In this document: one piece after another, positions 54,428-64,000 of the stretch
Layout of the letters: each line of letters opens with the position of its first letter
Numbering within the stretch: position 1 is the first letter of the stretch
Assembly: GCA_021464415.1 (NCBI GenBank)
Contig: CM038464.1
Span: 58,765,328-58,829,327, forward strand
DNA: 64,000 nt
From: Lonicera japonica
Taxonomy: Eukaryota > Streptophyta > Magnoliopsida > Dipsacales > Caprifoliaceae
Reading direction: 5' to 3'
Notes under the pieces: model-generated
The model's input: the letters and a program-made list of their open reading frames with translations, nothing else
What the model was told of the DNA's origin: nothing
Databases searched by the model: none
Position numbers and translations under genes: made by a program

Positions 54428-56984
54428 GCAAAGAAGGATTTTATTTCTCGATTGTCCGATGACATTCTGTTTGGGATACTTCAGAGGCTTGATGCCAAGA
54501 GCTTTGCATCTGCTGCACGTGTAGATAAGAGATGGAAAGACTTTGCAACGGCGTTTTCTCTCTCCCCAAGATTAGGAGTTTTAGTGGTTGCGTGGTAATA
54601 TTATTTTTCTCTTTCTTTAGTTCTTTTATAACTTTATTTTCATACAATTGTTTCTATTTGCAGCATGGAGGTCTTTCAATGGACAAAATTTTAAGTGAGC
54701 CAATTCGTCCACAATTCCTTGTTGTTGCTACTAAACTTGGAAGTATACCGCTTGAACACGAGGAAGTATGAACTTGTTTAGAATTTGTGCCATCCCATTT
54801 AATTATGTGTCTACTTGATAACTAATGTCTCCGCTGCATTAATAGTTGATTATTCATACTATCCACATTAGAAATTTGCCTCGGTGGAATGCAGGTCATC
54901 ACACACGTGGGTCCGAGTACTCCTGTAGTTACAAACGACTGCATGGCTGTATTTCAAGAAGAGGAGGTATATAATCGCCATTAGTTTTTTTTATTCACAT
55001 TGATTGATATTACTTAAATACGCTAACTTTTACGTAATACATCATTTTGTTTAGCTAGATGATTTTGACGAAAAGAAACATTTTGAGATGATTGCATCAT
55101 TGCCTGAACTTATGGTTGATGTTATCGGTTTGTTTAAAAAGAAGGTAAAATATTAAATTTCTTGCTTTTCCCTTCAGCTTTGTTTTAGATTTTTAAGTGA
55201 AACTAACTTGGAATTATACAGAATACCATCTCGCTGCAAAAGTTTGTGACGGACATTCGTTCATTTTCAGTAGCTCCTTTATTGATTATTCTCTTTGTGG
55301 TAAGATCCCATATAATCTCCTTCATTGATTTTTCTAGTTGTTGTAAGATCCCATTTCTGTCTTTATTTATTCGTTGTTGCTTTGCTAATGTTGTACAGAG
55401 TTGTGATAATGATTTCATCGAGGTGGTACGGAGTGAGCGTGATGTACTCTTAATGGCTCTAGAGATTAGTAAGTTTTATTATCTTTAATTAAAAGTTTTA
55501 AGATAATAAATAAATTTAGTAAGTAATAATTTAGACTTGTGCTCTTGCTGAAGAAAAAAAAAATTATTTTTCCTACTATAGGCCGAAGACAATGTCTTAT
55601 AAATCTTTTAGTTCCGGTATGTATGGCCAGCGTTTGACCAAACCGGTGGAGATGTTTAATCTGGTACACACAAGCTGACTAAATTTATCCTTGGTTGGGT
55701 TTTTAGAAAATATTTTGGGTGATTTTTTAAAAAAGTCGTGTTTGGTTCACCGATTTTAAAAACTTTGTTCAAGTAAAAATAATATTTTTTTGTTTATTTT
55801 TTCTTTTGTATTTTAGAAATTTTTTAAGAAATGAATAAAAAAAGATTACATTTCTCGTAAAATTTTAAAAATAGTGTAGCATGTAGGGGTGTGTTTGGTT
55901 TCGGTCGGGGTAAAATTTTGGAAACCCAAACCAAATTTGAAAGTTTAGTTCCGTTTATAAATCTTCCGAACCCAAACCCGAACCAAAATTTTTGGTTCGG
56001 TTATTTTGATTTTCATATATTTTTTTTAAAACTAAATAAATCGTAAGATAACACTTATTTTTGTTAGAAAAAAGCTTGTTTTGGATTGAAAAAATATTAA
56101 CTTCTACAATTATAGAGTAAATAACACTAATAGCCCTCCGAACCAAGCAAATTCATTTTTTGGTTCCATTCTTTGTTTTGGTTTTTTTTTTTTTTCGGTT
56201 CGGCTTGGTACGATTCGGCTGCTCGGTTTTCGGGTTTGCCACAACACTATGTACACAAATTGAATTAAAAGGCAATTTTAAAGAACTCTACTTAAAAGTA
56301 AATTTTATATTAAATATTTAAAAACTCCAACCAAACACAAGTGTGTCGTATGTTATTCCAGTTCTACTTAACTAACACGTTTATTCTATAGGTAAAGAAT
56401 TCCCAAGCACGCATTTTATCTGTGGTCCGACTATGCCGATGCAAGTGGATTTTCAGAGTCGAGGAGATTATAAATTCCATTTCCAAAAGGAGCGCACGGG
56501 GCCTTACAAGAAAAGCAGCAGCAGCCGGGTTTCTTACTCTCAACTGAAATATGAACATGGCGCAGCGCTAGTATTCGCAAAAAATGGAGGTACTTGATGA
56601 AGTCTTTATATGGGATTATGTTTGAAATGACGTGACAAAATTATTTCCATTAACTTTAATATTATTGTTTATGTGTAGATTTGGTGGCTGGTATTGAGAT
56701 AGATCCATTGAATGAGTCTGTTACACAAGAAGGTCTAGTTTTTGTCTTAGCGAAAGCTGGTTCAATTGTAAGAGATAAGATTAATATGCAAGATGGCAGC
56801 CAATGCGTCATGATGGTTGGCAAGGTTAGTTTGTCCTTTCAATAACTTTTTTTTCATTGATTCCCAAGAGACTAGTTTTTCATATTTGAACATTTATCAA
56901 TTAATATGAAACTATTCTTTGTGGCAGATGGCATATGCTTGGGAAAGTCAAGATGAGTTTTTTCTTGAAGTTGAAGATGATTGA
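54428..56984 (+). CDS. F-box/FIST-domain protein gene, nine exons, 5' end unresolved
   Basis: The gene resembles Arabidopsis At5g63520-type F-box proteins with FIST domains (SCF ubiquitin-ligase adaptors, substrates unknown). Exons by eye: 54428-54586 (or 54594), 54664-54765, 54895-54966, 55055-55144, 55222-55299, 55399-55468, 56392-56589, 56679-56824, 56928-56984. With these joins the phases agree and no stop occurs across about 324 codons. The F-box is ISRLSDDILFGILQRLDAKS followed by FASAARVDKRW. FIST-like parts are MDKILSEPIRPQFLVVATKL, ASLPELMVDVIGLF, FVTDIRSFS and GAALVFAK. The ATG is not found: it should lie in an upstream exon, and a short one may lie near 54330. The Copia element ends only 225 bp upstream, so it lies in an early intron or has replaced the 5' end. 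The product is shorter than the roughly 500 residues usual for the family. Confidence 0.75.
55885..56250. repeat. GGTTCGGTT-rich MITE-like repeat in an F-box gene intron
   Basis: The 923-bp intron 55469-56391 contains a block from TAGGGGTGTGTTTGGTTTCG to GGGTTTGCCACAACACTA with weak inverted ends. It is rich in GGTTCGG and CCGAACC words, like the hAT-like MITE at 6521-7701. No good target duplication. Confidence 0.45.
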
Positions 56985-58839
56985 TACTACTCATTTACGC
57001 AGCATATATATAGTAAGCCTCTTATTTTGAATTTATCTCTAAATTTTTTGTTCGTAAATTAAACCAACCATGTTTTAGTTATCTCTATTAAATTGCTAAT
57101 TAATTATCAACAAGCTCCAAAAATAGAGAAGCCTAGACAAGAAATGCAAGTGCCAGGAAAGCAAAACTCTCAACTGCATGCAGAATTGATTACAAATCCA
57201 ACCAAAAAAAACTTGTAGAAAAAAGGCCTTACAGATTTTTGTAGTAGAATTTTTTTATTTTTCATTTTTAATCCAAAAGGGAAAATCCCCCTAAAATTTT
57301 ATTAAAATCTTAACGAAACGCAGAATCTAGAGGAGGAAAATGACCCCACCTCTATTGGGACAAAGAAGAAAAAAATTAAGAGAAACACCGAAATCTGAAA
57401 TATTACTTGAATCGAGTCGGCTTGTATACGAATCGGCCTTTTTGGCCTTCCATGAAGGTGCTTTGGAGTCTCCGATTGAACTTGGTTTAAAAGATAAATT
57501 TCTTCTTGATCAAAGCGAGGTTTGGATAATTTCTCCTCGAATTGCTTTTTTAAGGCCTTCCTTTTTGGACCACCAAGGCATATAATTTAGGTAAGTTAAA
57601 AAAGTATAAACCACACTGAACATTATCTCCATGGGATTTGTTCTGTTCAGCAAAACAAATTGGGGGTTTGGTAATTGTTCTGTGAAGTTAAGAATGCATT
57701 TGATAGTTATCATGATTAATTAATGTCCGTGCTATTTAATAAATTGACTCGGTACTCTGTGATTGAGAGGGAAAAGGTTCTTCATAAAAAAATTATTCCC
57801 AACACGTGAGGAATCGCGTTCCTCTTTCTCTCTTTCTTACGAATTTATTTGGTTTTATGATTTGGGGTCGATTCAATTTGTCCTGTACACTTCTCTTGGT
57901 TCTAGTTACCCTAATTTAATTATCTATTATCTTTTACATATATCAAAGGACAACGAATCTTTTGATGCTAATCTTTTTGGTTGAAAGTGTACTTTTGCAT
58001 ATAAATGACAATATCTTATGTATGTATATGTATATATTGCACACTGTCTGGTACTTTGCTTTCCGAGCCCTTCCAATTCTGTTAGCCACACGCCCCACGA
58101 TAGACTGTACCATACTTTGATAAGAAAAGTTAATAATTACAGTAAAACTGTAGAAGAAGAAGAACGAATTTACTAATTCTCTTTGGAAGTTAACTTTAGT
58201 TTGTTGAGAAAAGTTTAAATTATTAGATTGCATCATTTTATTTAAATTACAATTCCTGATCTTGATGGATTCAATTCCCTCTTTTATGTTTAAATAGTAT
58301 TTATGGGTTATTAGTTTTTCTTCGTATTACTAAAAGATTAGATTCAAATATATACAATAGTTTTGTCGTATTGATGCATATCCTTCTGCTGTGCTTATAT
58401 TTCATGCCCTCTATTAGATAGATAATAAGTTGAAGAACCATTCATATTTTATGTAGTTTTTCCTTCTGTTTTCCGGGCCTTAAATTGTATTCATTAAGTT
58501 ATTTCTCTGTATTACTAAGATTAATTAAATTCAAACATAAACAATAATTGGGCTATTTATTTCCACTTACATTTCATGCATCTATTAATTAGATGGATAA
58601 TAAGTTGAAGAACAACTCATTTAGTCCTGTTTTATGCATGTAGTTATTCCTTATTTCTTCCGAGGCATAGAATGTACAATATTGTACTGTCAAGGAAGGA
58701 GAAAAAAAAAAGAGCCTACTGCCTTCTTTGTGAACTTTAGGGAATTCAATGTACAATGTTATTATGCGAACCCACTGAGTAGTTAGTAATATAAGATTTG
58801 GTATATGATGAAACATTTAAAATATATGAAGTTTGCATG
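56985..58839. other. 3' flank of the F-box gene and noncoding DNA
   Basis: An 81-codon open frame at 57340-57585 (plus) shows no recognised domain and is flanked by noncoding DNA; it is noted but not called. Partial direct repeats around 58420 and 58600 (AGATAGATAATAAGTTGAAG, AGATGGATAATAAGTTGAAG) show an old duplication of about 180 bp. Confidence 0.45.
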
Positions 58840-59062
58840 CCAATTTTATATAAACTATAACTATATTAGTATATAGATCAGTACATGAAGAAAATATGTG
58901 AAGTATTTATGCCATACATGAAGAAAATATGTGAAGTATTTATGCCAATTATCTTCCTAAATCAGTACATGAAGAAAATATGTGAAGTATTTATGACAAT
59001 TATCTTCCTAGATTGATATATATATATATATACTAATATAGTTATAGTTTATATAAAATTGG
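58840..59062. repeat. fold-back element with 36-bp perfect inverted repeats
   Basis: The left arm starts CCAATTTTATATAAACTATA at 58840, and its exact complement ends ATAGTTTATATAAAATTGG at about 59062. The arms match for about 36 bp. The loop holds three direct copies of ACATGAAGAAAATATGTGAA (near 58883, 58916 and 58965). Confidence 0.85.
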
Positions 59063-59170
59063 TTATCTGGCAGATTAAGTCTTTACTCAAACTTCTTATC
59101 TAGATGACTATTTATGCAAAAAGGCGAACATTGAAATTTGTATAACATGTAATCTTACTAATTTGTAAGA

Positions 59171-59202
59171 TGCGCCCGTGCATAGCACGGTTGCAAAACT
59201 AG
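59171..59202 (+). mobile_element. Helitron-like 3' end
   Basis: The hairpin CCGTGC-ATA-GCACGG (59176-59190) is followed 8 nt later by CTAG (59199-59202) and a T. This is the signature of Helitron 3' termini: a GC hairpin, a short spacer, then CTRR next to T. The matching 5' TC end was not found. Confidence 0.55.
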
Positions 59203-59560
59203 TAGTATATAAGTAAAATGGCCTCTTTTGCCGTGGTTTCAACATGTGTCCCACAATTAATTCGCTCAATTATCGCCTATTATCGGTTATGCATTGCAAC
59301 TTCCTATAGTCATTAAAGATGGTGATTAAACAAAATATTATACAATATTACACGCTCCGGACTCCATTATTTTCTTTCTTTACACTCCTTTTATTGAAAT
59401 TTTATACAATATTTATTTTGTCTCTATTTTACTATACTACTATTTTAATATCTAAACAAATAAAGCAAATATATTTACTTATTATACATTTAAATTTTTC
59501 GTTTTCGATGCTCAGCCAAACCCCAGAAAAATATATTCAATAAAAGCCAATTACAACTTA

Positions 59561-59999
59561 CGGTCCGTTTGGATTGAAGGGGAGGGAGGGAAATGAAATA
59601 GTTAATTAGGAGGGGAAGGAATGGAATAGAATGGAAATGAATGAGTTTAATTTTATTGTTGTTTGGATAGCTAAAGATAGAAAATAATGGAATGGAAATA
59701 AATCTTGTTTGGATAGAAAGAAGAAAAGAAAGGAAAGGAATGTGATTTAATATATTATTAACAAATTATGGTTAAATTTGGAATAACGTGAAAAAATCAT
59801 TAAAATCTTTTCATTTCCCTCCCAATCCTCCCAATATTGGAAGGAAACAAAATAAAGAAATAGAGGGGATTGGCATTCCCTCTCAATCCCTCCATTTCCT
59901 CTCCACTCCCTCTTATAAATCTATCCAAACAAGTGAAATGCAATCCCTCCTCCTCTTTTCCTTTCCTTTCCTTCCCATTCCCTCAATCCAAACGGACTC
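59561..59999. mobile_element. Tourist-like MITE, about 440 bp
   Basis: The inverted ends GTCCGTTTGGATTGA are flanked by TTA on both sides (59558-59560 and 60000-60002). The interior is made of GGAATGGAA / TTCCTTTCC words on complementary sides. Confidence 0.75.
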
Positions 60000-60129
60000 T
60001 TAGAATATCTAATATTCTTCAAACCCTCTCTATCAACTGTCACTATACGTACCTACAAGCTTTCTAGGTAAATCACTAAATTCTCTCTACACAAAACATA
60101 ATATCTCTTTTTCTGATAACCTCAGTTGG

Positions 60130-60410
60130 CTAAATATTCAGTAGCTTGATTATTTTCCCTGTAAGTATGATCGATTGGTTTTATACCCCATCTGACGCAA
60201 AATATATTTAATCTTCCTCACTTCATAAGCAATGCTCCAAGGGATAGCCATGGAACCCTCAATAACATTCTTCAACATCAACGAATCAACCTCAATGTTG
60301 ATATGATCAAATCCTTTTTCCTTGCAAACTTGTAGACCTTGAAAGAGAGCTCTAGCTTCAGCAATAGAATTGGTTGTACTGACATAATACTCCGCACAAG
60401 CAAATATCAC
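60130..60410 (-). pseudogene. LINE-type RNase H fragment
   Basis: The minus strand reads NSIAEARALFQGLQVCKEKG then INIEVDSLMLKNVI and PWSIAYEVRKI, the plant LINE RNase H (RVT_3) pattern. A frameshift near 60165 separates it from the end motif YRENNQATEYLAN. The N-terminal part of the domain is missing. Confidence 0.75.
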
Positions 60411-61361
60411 CTATCATTTTTCGTCTCTAAGAATGCTCTAAAATAATTTGTTCAAATTGCGAGTTCACTAATATATAAAATCATAGTTACCTGACCTTGT
60501 CGATCCGGATACCAACTCAATATGTTATTGGTCCAACCCCTAATTTTTTTGTTATATTGGTAAAACTTTTCATTAAATTTGAAAAAAATTGTGAGTACTC
60601 CTAGATTTTATTTTTACACCCTCTGCAACAATATAAGGTATATTTTTTTTATGAAATCGCAATATAGAAAAAATTAATATGCATTTTTATTGTTTTAAAA
60701 TTAAAATTTATATAAAAATAATATTGTAAAGTTTATCAAGTAACTTTTACCATAGCAAGTAACAACATGTATCATCACTCCAAATAATCTCAACCTAATA
60801 CTTCAGCCATATTATATTTTTTAGTGCGAGGCGTACTCAAATTAATAATGCTTAAAAAGAAGTACTTCGATCAAGAAGTATAGTATCTATATAATGTTCT
60901 AAATTAAATATATAGAGAAACCGAAAAGATATTATAACATGATGTTCGGGTCAATTTTCGAGTAATTAAACGTACTTCATTACGAACCCCCCGGTACATT
61001 TGTGTATATGTAATAACTTAAGCTTGTAGTGGAGTTGTGTAATTGCTTAATACGATAATGGAAAGGTGATGTATTTGATTCTTCTTGGTAGCAAGAATTA
61101 TAAATTGGGCAAGTTAATTGCAGCTATAAATTGGTATAGGCCCTAGCTTGTTCACTGTGTCAACCCGCCGGGCCAACCCAGGTCTAATAAACATGCTTAT
61201 CATGTACCCGGGAATTTACTATGGGAAATTTTAAAAAAGGTTTAATTGAAAACCGTAACTCTAAGATTTAGAATCGGGTCTAAGGCAAAATATTATAAAA
61301 AGAAATATAAATATATATATATATATATGTATATATATAATATGGGTTGAAAAACCCAAAT

Positions 61362-62201
61362 CCATCGGAATGGTTTTAGGCTTATTTCGGCCTGTGATTT
61401 GCACGTATTGTTCATTTAATGTTCATTATAATTAAGTTTATGCCTTTATATTTATGCCGGTATCTCTGCATTCCTAGTAGTCTTGGTTTACATCGTCTTC
61501 ACATCTTCATTTTTTTCACCTATTTATAAGTCTCCTCCTTTTTTAAGGCTAATACAAATTTAATTGATTGAATTGTTCTCCCTTTTTTGGTGTATTTATA
61601 CAATTCTTTTGTACATATTTCCATACACATATATTTCATTATTTAACAGAAGCAAAATATTATAGAATAGGTATTCTTAGCTTGCTTCTTTCTTTCTTTT
61701 GTTCGATTTGTATAAGTATCTTCTATACACTTAAAGCGGTGGTTTCAATTTTAAACTATTGAAGGGGTGTTCATACCAGGTCTAAATGATTGAGGAGGTT
61801 AGTTTTGAAAATGTTTTGAACTGTTTTATATAGTCCTTAATATTTTGAAGTAAAATAAATTTGTAAGTTGAATTATGAGAATACCGAAAAGAATAAGGTC
61901 ACCATTTTTTAATTTTAGTATATATCTTTTGTAGAACCCTATTTTTTATTTTTTATAATCTTATATTTTGATCTGTGCCATTTACTGCACATGTTGCCTA
62001 CATTTCTTTTATGATAATAATTCTTGAAAGGCGATGATGAAATTCTACTACAATAATTCAAAAAAGCAACATAATTAAACGTCATAGCGTCATATCAATG
62101 TCATCCTATCATGCAATGTTTTAAACTATATAGTATATATGTATATATAATAATTTACAACATGTTTATGTGTTTTATTATATATTTAACTTTAAAAACG
62201 C
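61362..62201. other. AT-rich noncoding DNA
   Basis: No gene or clear repeat recognised. Confidence 0.5.
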
Positions 62202-62228
62202 CCACGCATAACGTGGATTGAAAACTAT
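62202..62228 (+). mobile_element. possible Helitron-like 3' end (degenerate)
   Basis: The hairpin CCACG-CATAA-CGTGG is followed by ATTGAAAA and CTAT. The last base departs from CTRR, so this may be a decayed terminus. Confidence 0.35.
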
Positions 62229-62387
62229 TATAAAGTAAAATGGAGGAAGTGTGATAATTATAGTAATAAATAATTTTTATTATGAAACCCTTATTTACTT
62301 ATTTTTTAAATTCTTTCAGTTTTCATATTTATATCTATACTTAATATCTATTAATATTATGTATTACGGAGGAAGTGAATTTATTAG

Positions 62388-62528
62388 GGCCTTTTATTTT
62401 AGAGCATTTAATTTCCTTGTATGTGTTCCTTCTTCTCTATGCATGGCTTCATAAATTTATTTGGGCTTTTATTTTAGAATATTTAATTTCCTTCTATGTG
62501 TTTCATCTTCCCAATGCATGGCTTCATT
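62388..62528 (+). repeat. tandem duplication, unit about 73 bp
   Basis: Two units share TTTTATTTTAGA, ATTTAATTTCCTT, TATGTGTT and ATGCATGGCTTCAT in order. Confidence 0.75.
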
Positions 62529-62810
62529 ATATATTTAAAGCATATTAATTAGAAAAAGTTTTATTTATTATATATAGTTGATTGATATGAAGTAATATAT
62601 AGAACCCACAATTACCGCTCTCTAATTTTGGAATCTTCTCAAATAACCTTTTGTACTATACCTTTTACATATAACTATATCTAAGGGTTGAAAATTTCTT
62701 ATTCATTGCAAAAAAATTTAGATCATTGATTAAGTAGGATAATATTAAAAAAAAATTACTCTCTTTCTCTTATAATGTAGATATATATATATATACGAAT
62801 TTATAAAATG

Positions 62811-62838
62811 CTCGTGTATCGCACGGGTTATAAAACTA
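62811..62838 (+). mobile_element. Helitron-like 3' end
   Basis: The hairpin CTCGTG-TATC-GCACGGG is followed by TTATAAAA, CTAA and T. This is the same layout as at 59171-59202. Confidence 0.5.
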
Positions 62839-63842
62839 ATTTATAATAAAACAACATGGTAAAAATTAAATTTTAACCTATATAGATTTACCCTAATTAA
62901 AAAAAGAATGTGCCTTTATGTTAACCTTTTTAAAAGATGATATTTTCTCTCTTTCTTTCAACTCACAAAACGAAGAAATAAGTGACATTCTCTTCTTAAA
63001 CTTCCAAATGGATTGGTGGATATAAAATATTTTTTTATTTCTCCCCCCTTTTATTCCCCCAATTAATATTTTCTCTCTCTGTTTTTTTTTCTTTCTTTTT
63101 TATCCTAACTCCATAATTTAGAACCATGCAAACACGGGGGAAATATATAGCACAGAGGAAGAAGAGATAATTAATTAAAGGATCTTATCTTTCAATTACT
63201 ATTTGGGTTAAACATAAATTACACCACAATCGATTATATCCACTTTACCAATTCTGAATGGTGAAGTTTTGGTGTTACATCGGGGTAATTGTTTTTGAAT
63301 TTTAAAAATATATAAGAGATAAAAAAAATTATGAATAGTATTTTAGATATTTTTAAATGGTTGATAGTGTCTTTAGTAAGAGTTACGACATTATATATAT
63401 ATACACTATTGACTATTCAAAAAAATCTTAAATTACAGTCACTCAATTCTTTATATCTTATACATTTTTAAAGTCACGTTTTTGCTCTTTATTATACCGA
63501 TATATGATATTGAGATACAATGAGGACAAATGGTTCAAGATCAATAAGAAGCAAAGTCAAACTATCAAATTGTAACAAGGAGAAAGAGTAAAAAGGGTGT
63601 GTGGGGGGGGGGGGGGGGGAGAGATTCTTCCATTTTATGGGATAACAATGTTGGAGGTGAACGAGGTTTTTTTTTTTTGGAGAATAGATCAATGAGTTCT
63701 TAAAGGGCTCAGTTTTGTTTGAGTTTGATTTGCTTAAAATGTCAACTCTATAAAATAGAGTGATAAGGAGTTATAGGGGCTAAATCTGTGACGGCTTCTT
63801 TTTTATTGAGTATTTTTATTATCACGTAATGCATGTTGATAA
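62839..63842. other. noncoding DNA with a 17-nt G run
   Basis: No gene. Positions 63603-63619 are uninterrupted G, unusual in this AT-rich setting and prone to sequencing error. Confidence 0.5.
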
Positions 63843-64000
63843 CACTACGAGAAAATTGAATTTTTACTGCATTTATTTAGCTACATTATTAATAAATTCC
63901 GAGAAAAAAAAATACTGCACTTTTTAACAAAATGCAGAGAATTTACGACATTTTGCACAAAATACCAGAAATTTATGGCATTTCATAACAAATGCCGTAA
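63843..64000 (+). mobile_element. CACTA-like (En/Spm) element end, cut by the window edge
   Basis: It begins CACTACGAGAAAATTG, the usual form of a CACTA terminal repeat. The subterminal region carries repeated words in both orientations: CTGCACTTTTTAACAAAATG, GACATTTTGCACAAAATACC and GGCATTTCATAACAAATGCC, spaced about 25 bp apart. This is typical of CACTA transposase-binding regions. The body lies beyond the window. Confidence 0.6.

Larger units (their letters stand above)
59514..60437. mobile_element. insertion absent from copy 1, carrying a LINE RNase H relic and a MITE
   Basis: It is bounded by ATGCTC on both sides (59508-59513 and 60432-60437). The same site in copy 1 (about 17190) has only one such word (ATACTC). 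The minus strand holds an RNase H relic. On that strand the 3' end lacks a clear A-tail, so a truncated LINE is plausible but not proven. Confidence 0.6.
59464..61361. repeat. 0.9 kb segmental repeat, copy 2, with insertion
   Basis: Collinear with 17148-18091 except for the extra DNA at 59514-60437 and a few small indels, such as additional sequence near 61110-61150. Confidence 0.85.

Noticed and set aside
57340..57585. 81-codon open frame downstream of the F-box gene
   Set aside because: No recognisable domain, no splice context and no repeat match; cannot be supported as a gene.
63492..63692. Minus-strand open frame over the G run
   Set aside because: Depends on a 17-nt homopolymer whose length is unreliable.

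Overview
This window looks like nuclear DNA of a flowering plant, most likely a eudicot. It is AT-rich, has spliced genes with GT-AG introns, carries a BAHD acyltransferase and an F-box/FIST gene, and is full of plant-type transposons (MULE, Copia, LINE, hAT-like and Tourist-like MITEs, Helitron-like and CACTA-like ends). The species cannot be told from the sequence alone.

Only two host genes are well supported. The first (8278-9609, +) is a single-exon BAHD acyltransferase of the spermidine hydroxycinnamoyltransferase type. It is complete except that the catalytic His of HxxxD reads Gln. The second (about 54428-56984, +) is a multi-exon F-box/FIST-type gene with nine consecutive exons that keep frame; its 5' end is unclear, and a 4.8 kb Copia element sits just upstream.

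0-23.6 kb: small repeats (tandem duplications, a Tourist-like MITE nested in a hAT-like MITE, LTR fragments, a hairpin array) around the BAHD gene, and copy 1 of a 0.9 kb segment that recurs at 59.5-61.4 kb.

23.6-39.7 kb: the most interesting part. MULE1 (23847-33139) has inverted ends and a 9-bp target duplication, and its unoccupied site survives in a second copy of the flanking DNA at 39.3-39.65 kb. It carries a FAR1-like MULE transposase reading frame that continues into an OTU protease-like domain, and, converging from the other end, a spliced plant-mobile-domain (PMD) gene. MULE2 (about 33305-39328) lies 165 bp further on. It carries a MURA-type transposase and, converging on it, a gene for a GRF zinc finger plus coiled coil plus membrane segment. 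Both elements thus have the two-gene convergent layout known from maize MuDR, each with a different second gene. All four genes are broken, mostly by stops explained by C-to-T change. Two arrays of a 19-bp palindrome on a roughly 33-bp period lie inside MULE1, and relatives occur at 2.5, 5.7 and 6.1 kb.

42-54.2 kb: a LINE relic split by a young Copia deletion derivative (43026-45633, near-identical LTRs, TSD ATTAC); MITEs; a tRNA-like SINE; and a full-length but dead Copia element (49361-54202).

57-64 kb: noncoding DNA with a fold-back element, three Helitron-like 3' ends, copy 2 of the 0.9 kb segment (itself carrying an insertion), and the first 158 bp of a CACTA-like element at the right edge. 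Splice sites and edges given here were found by eye.
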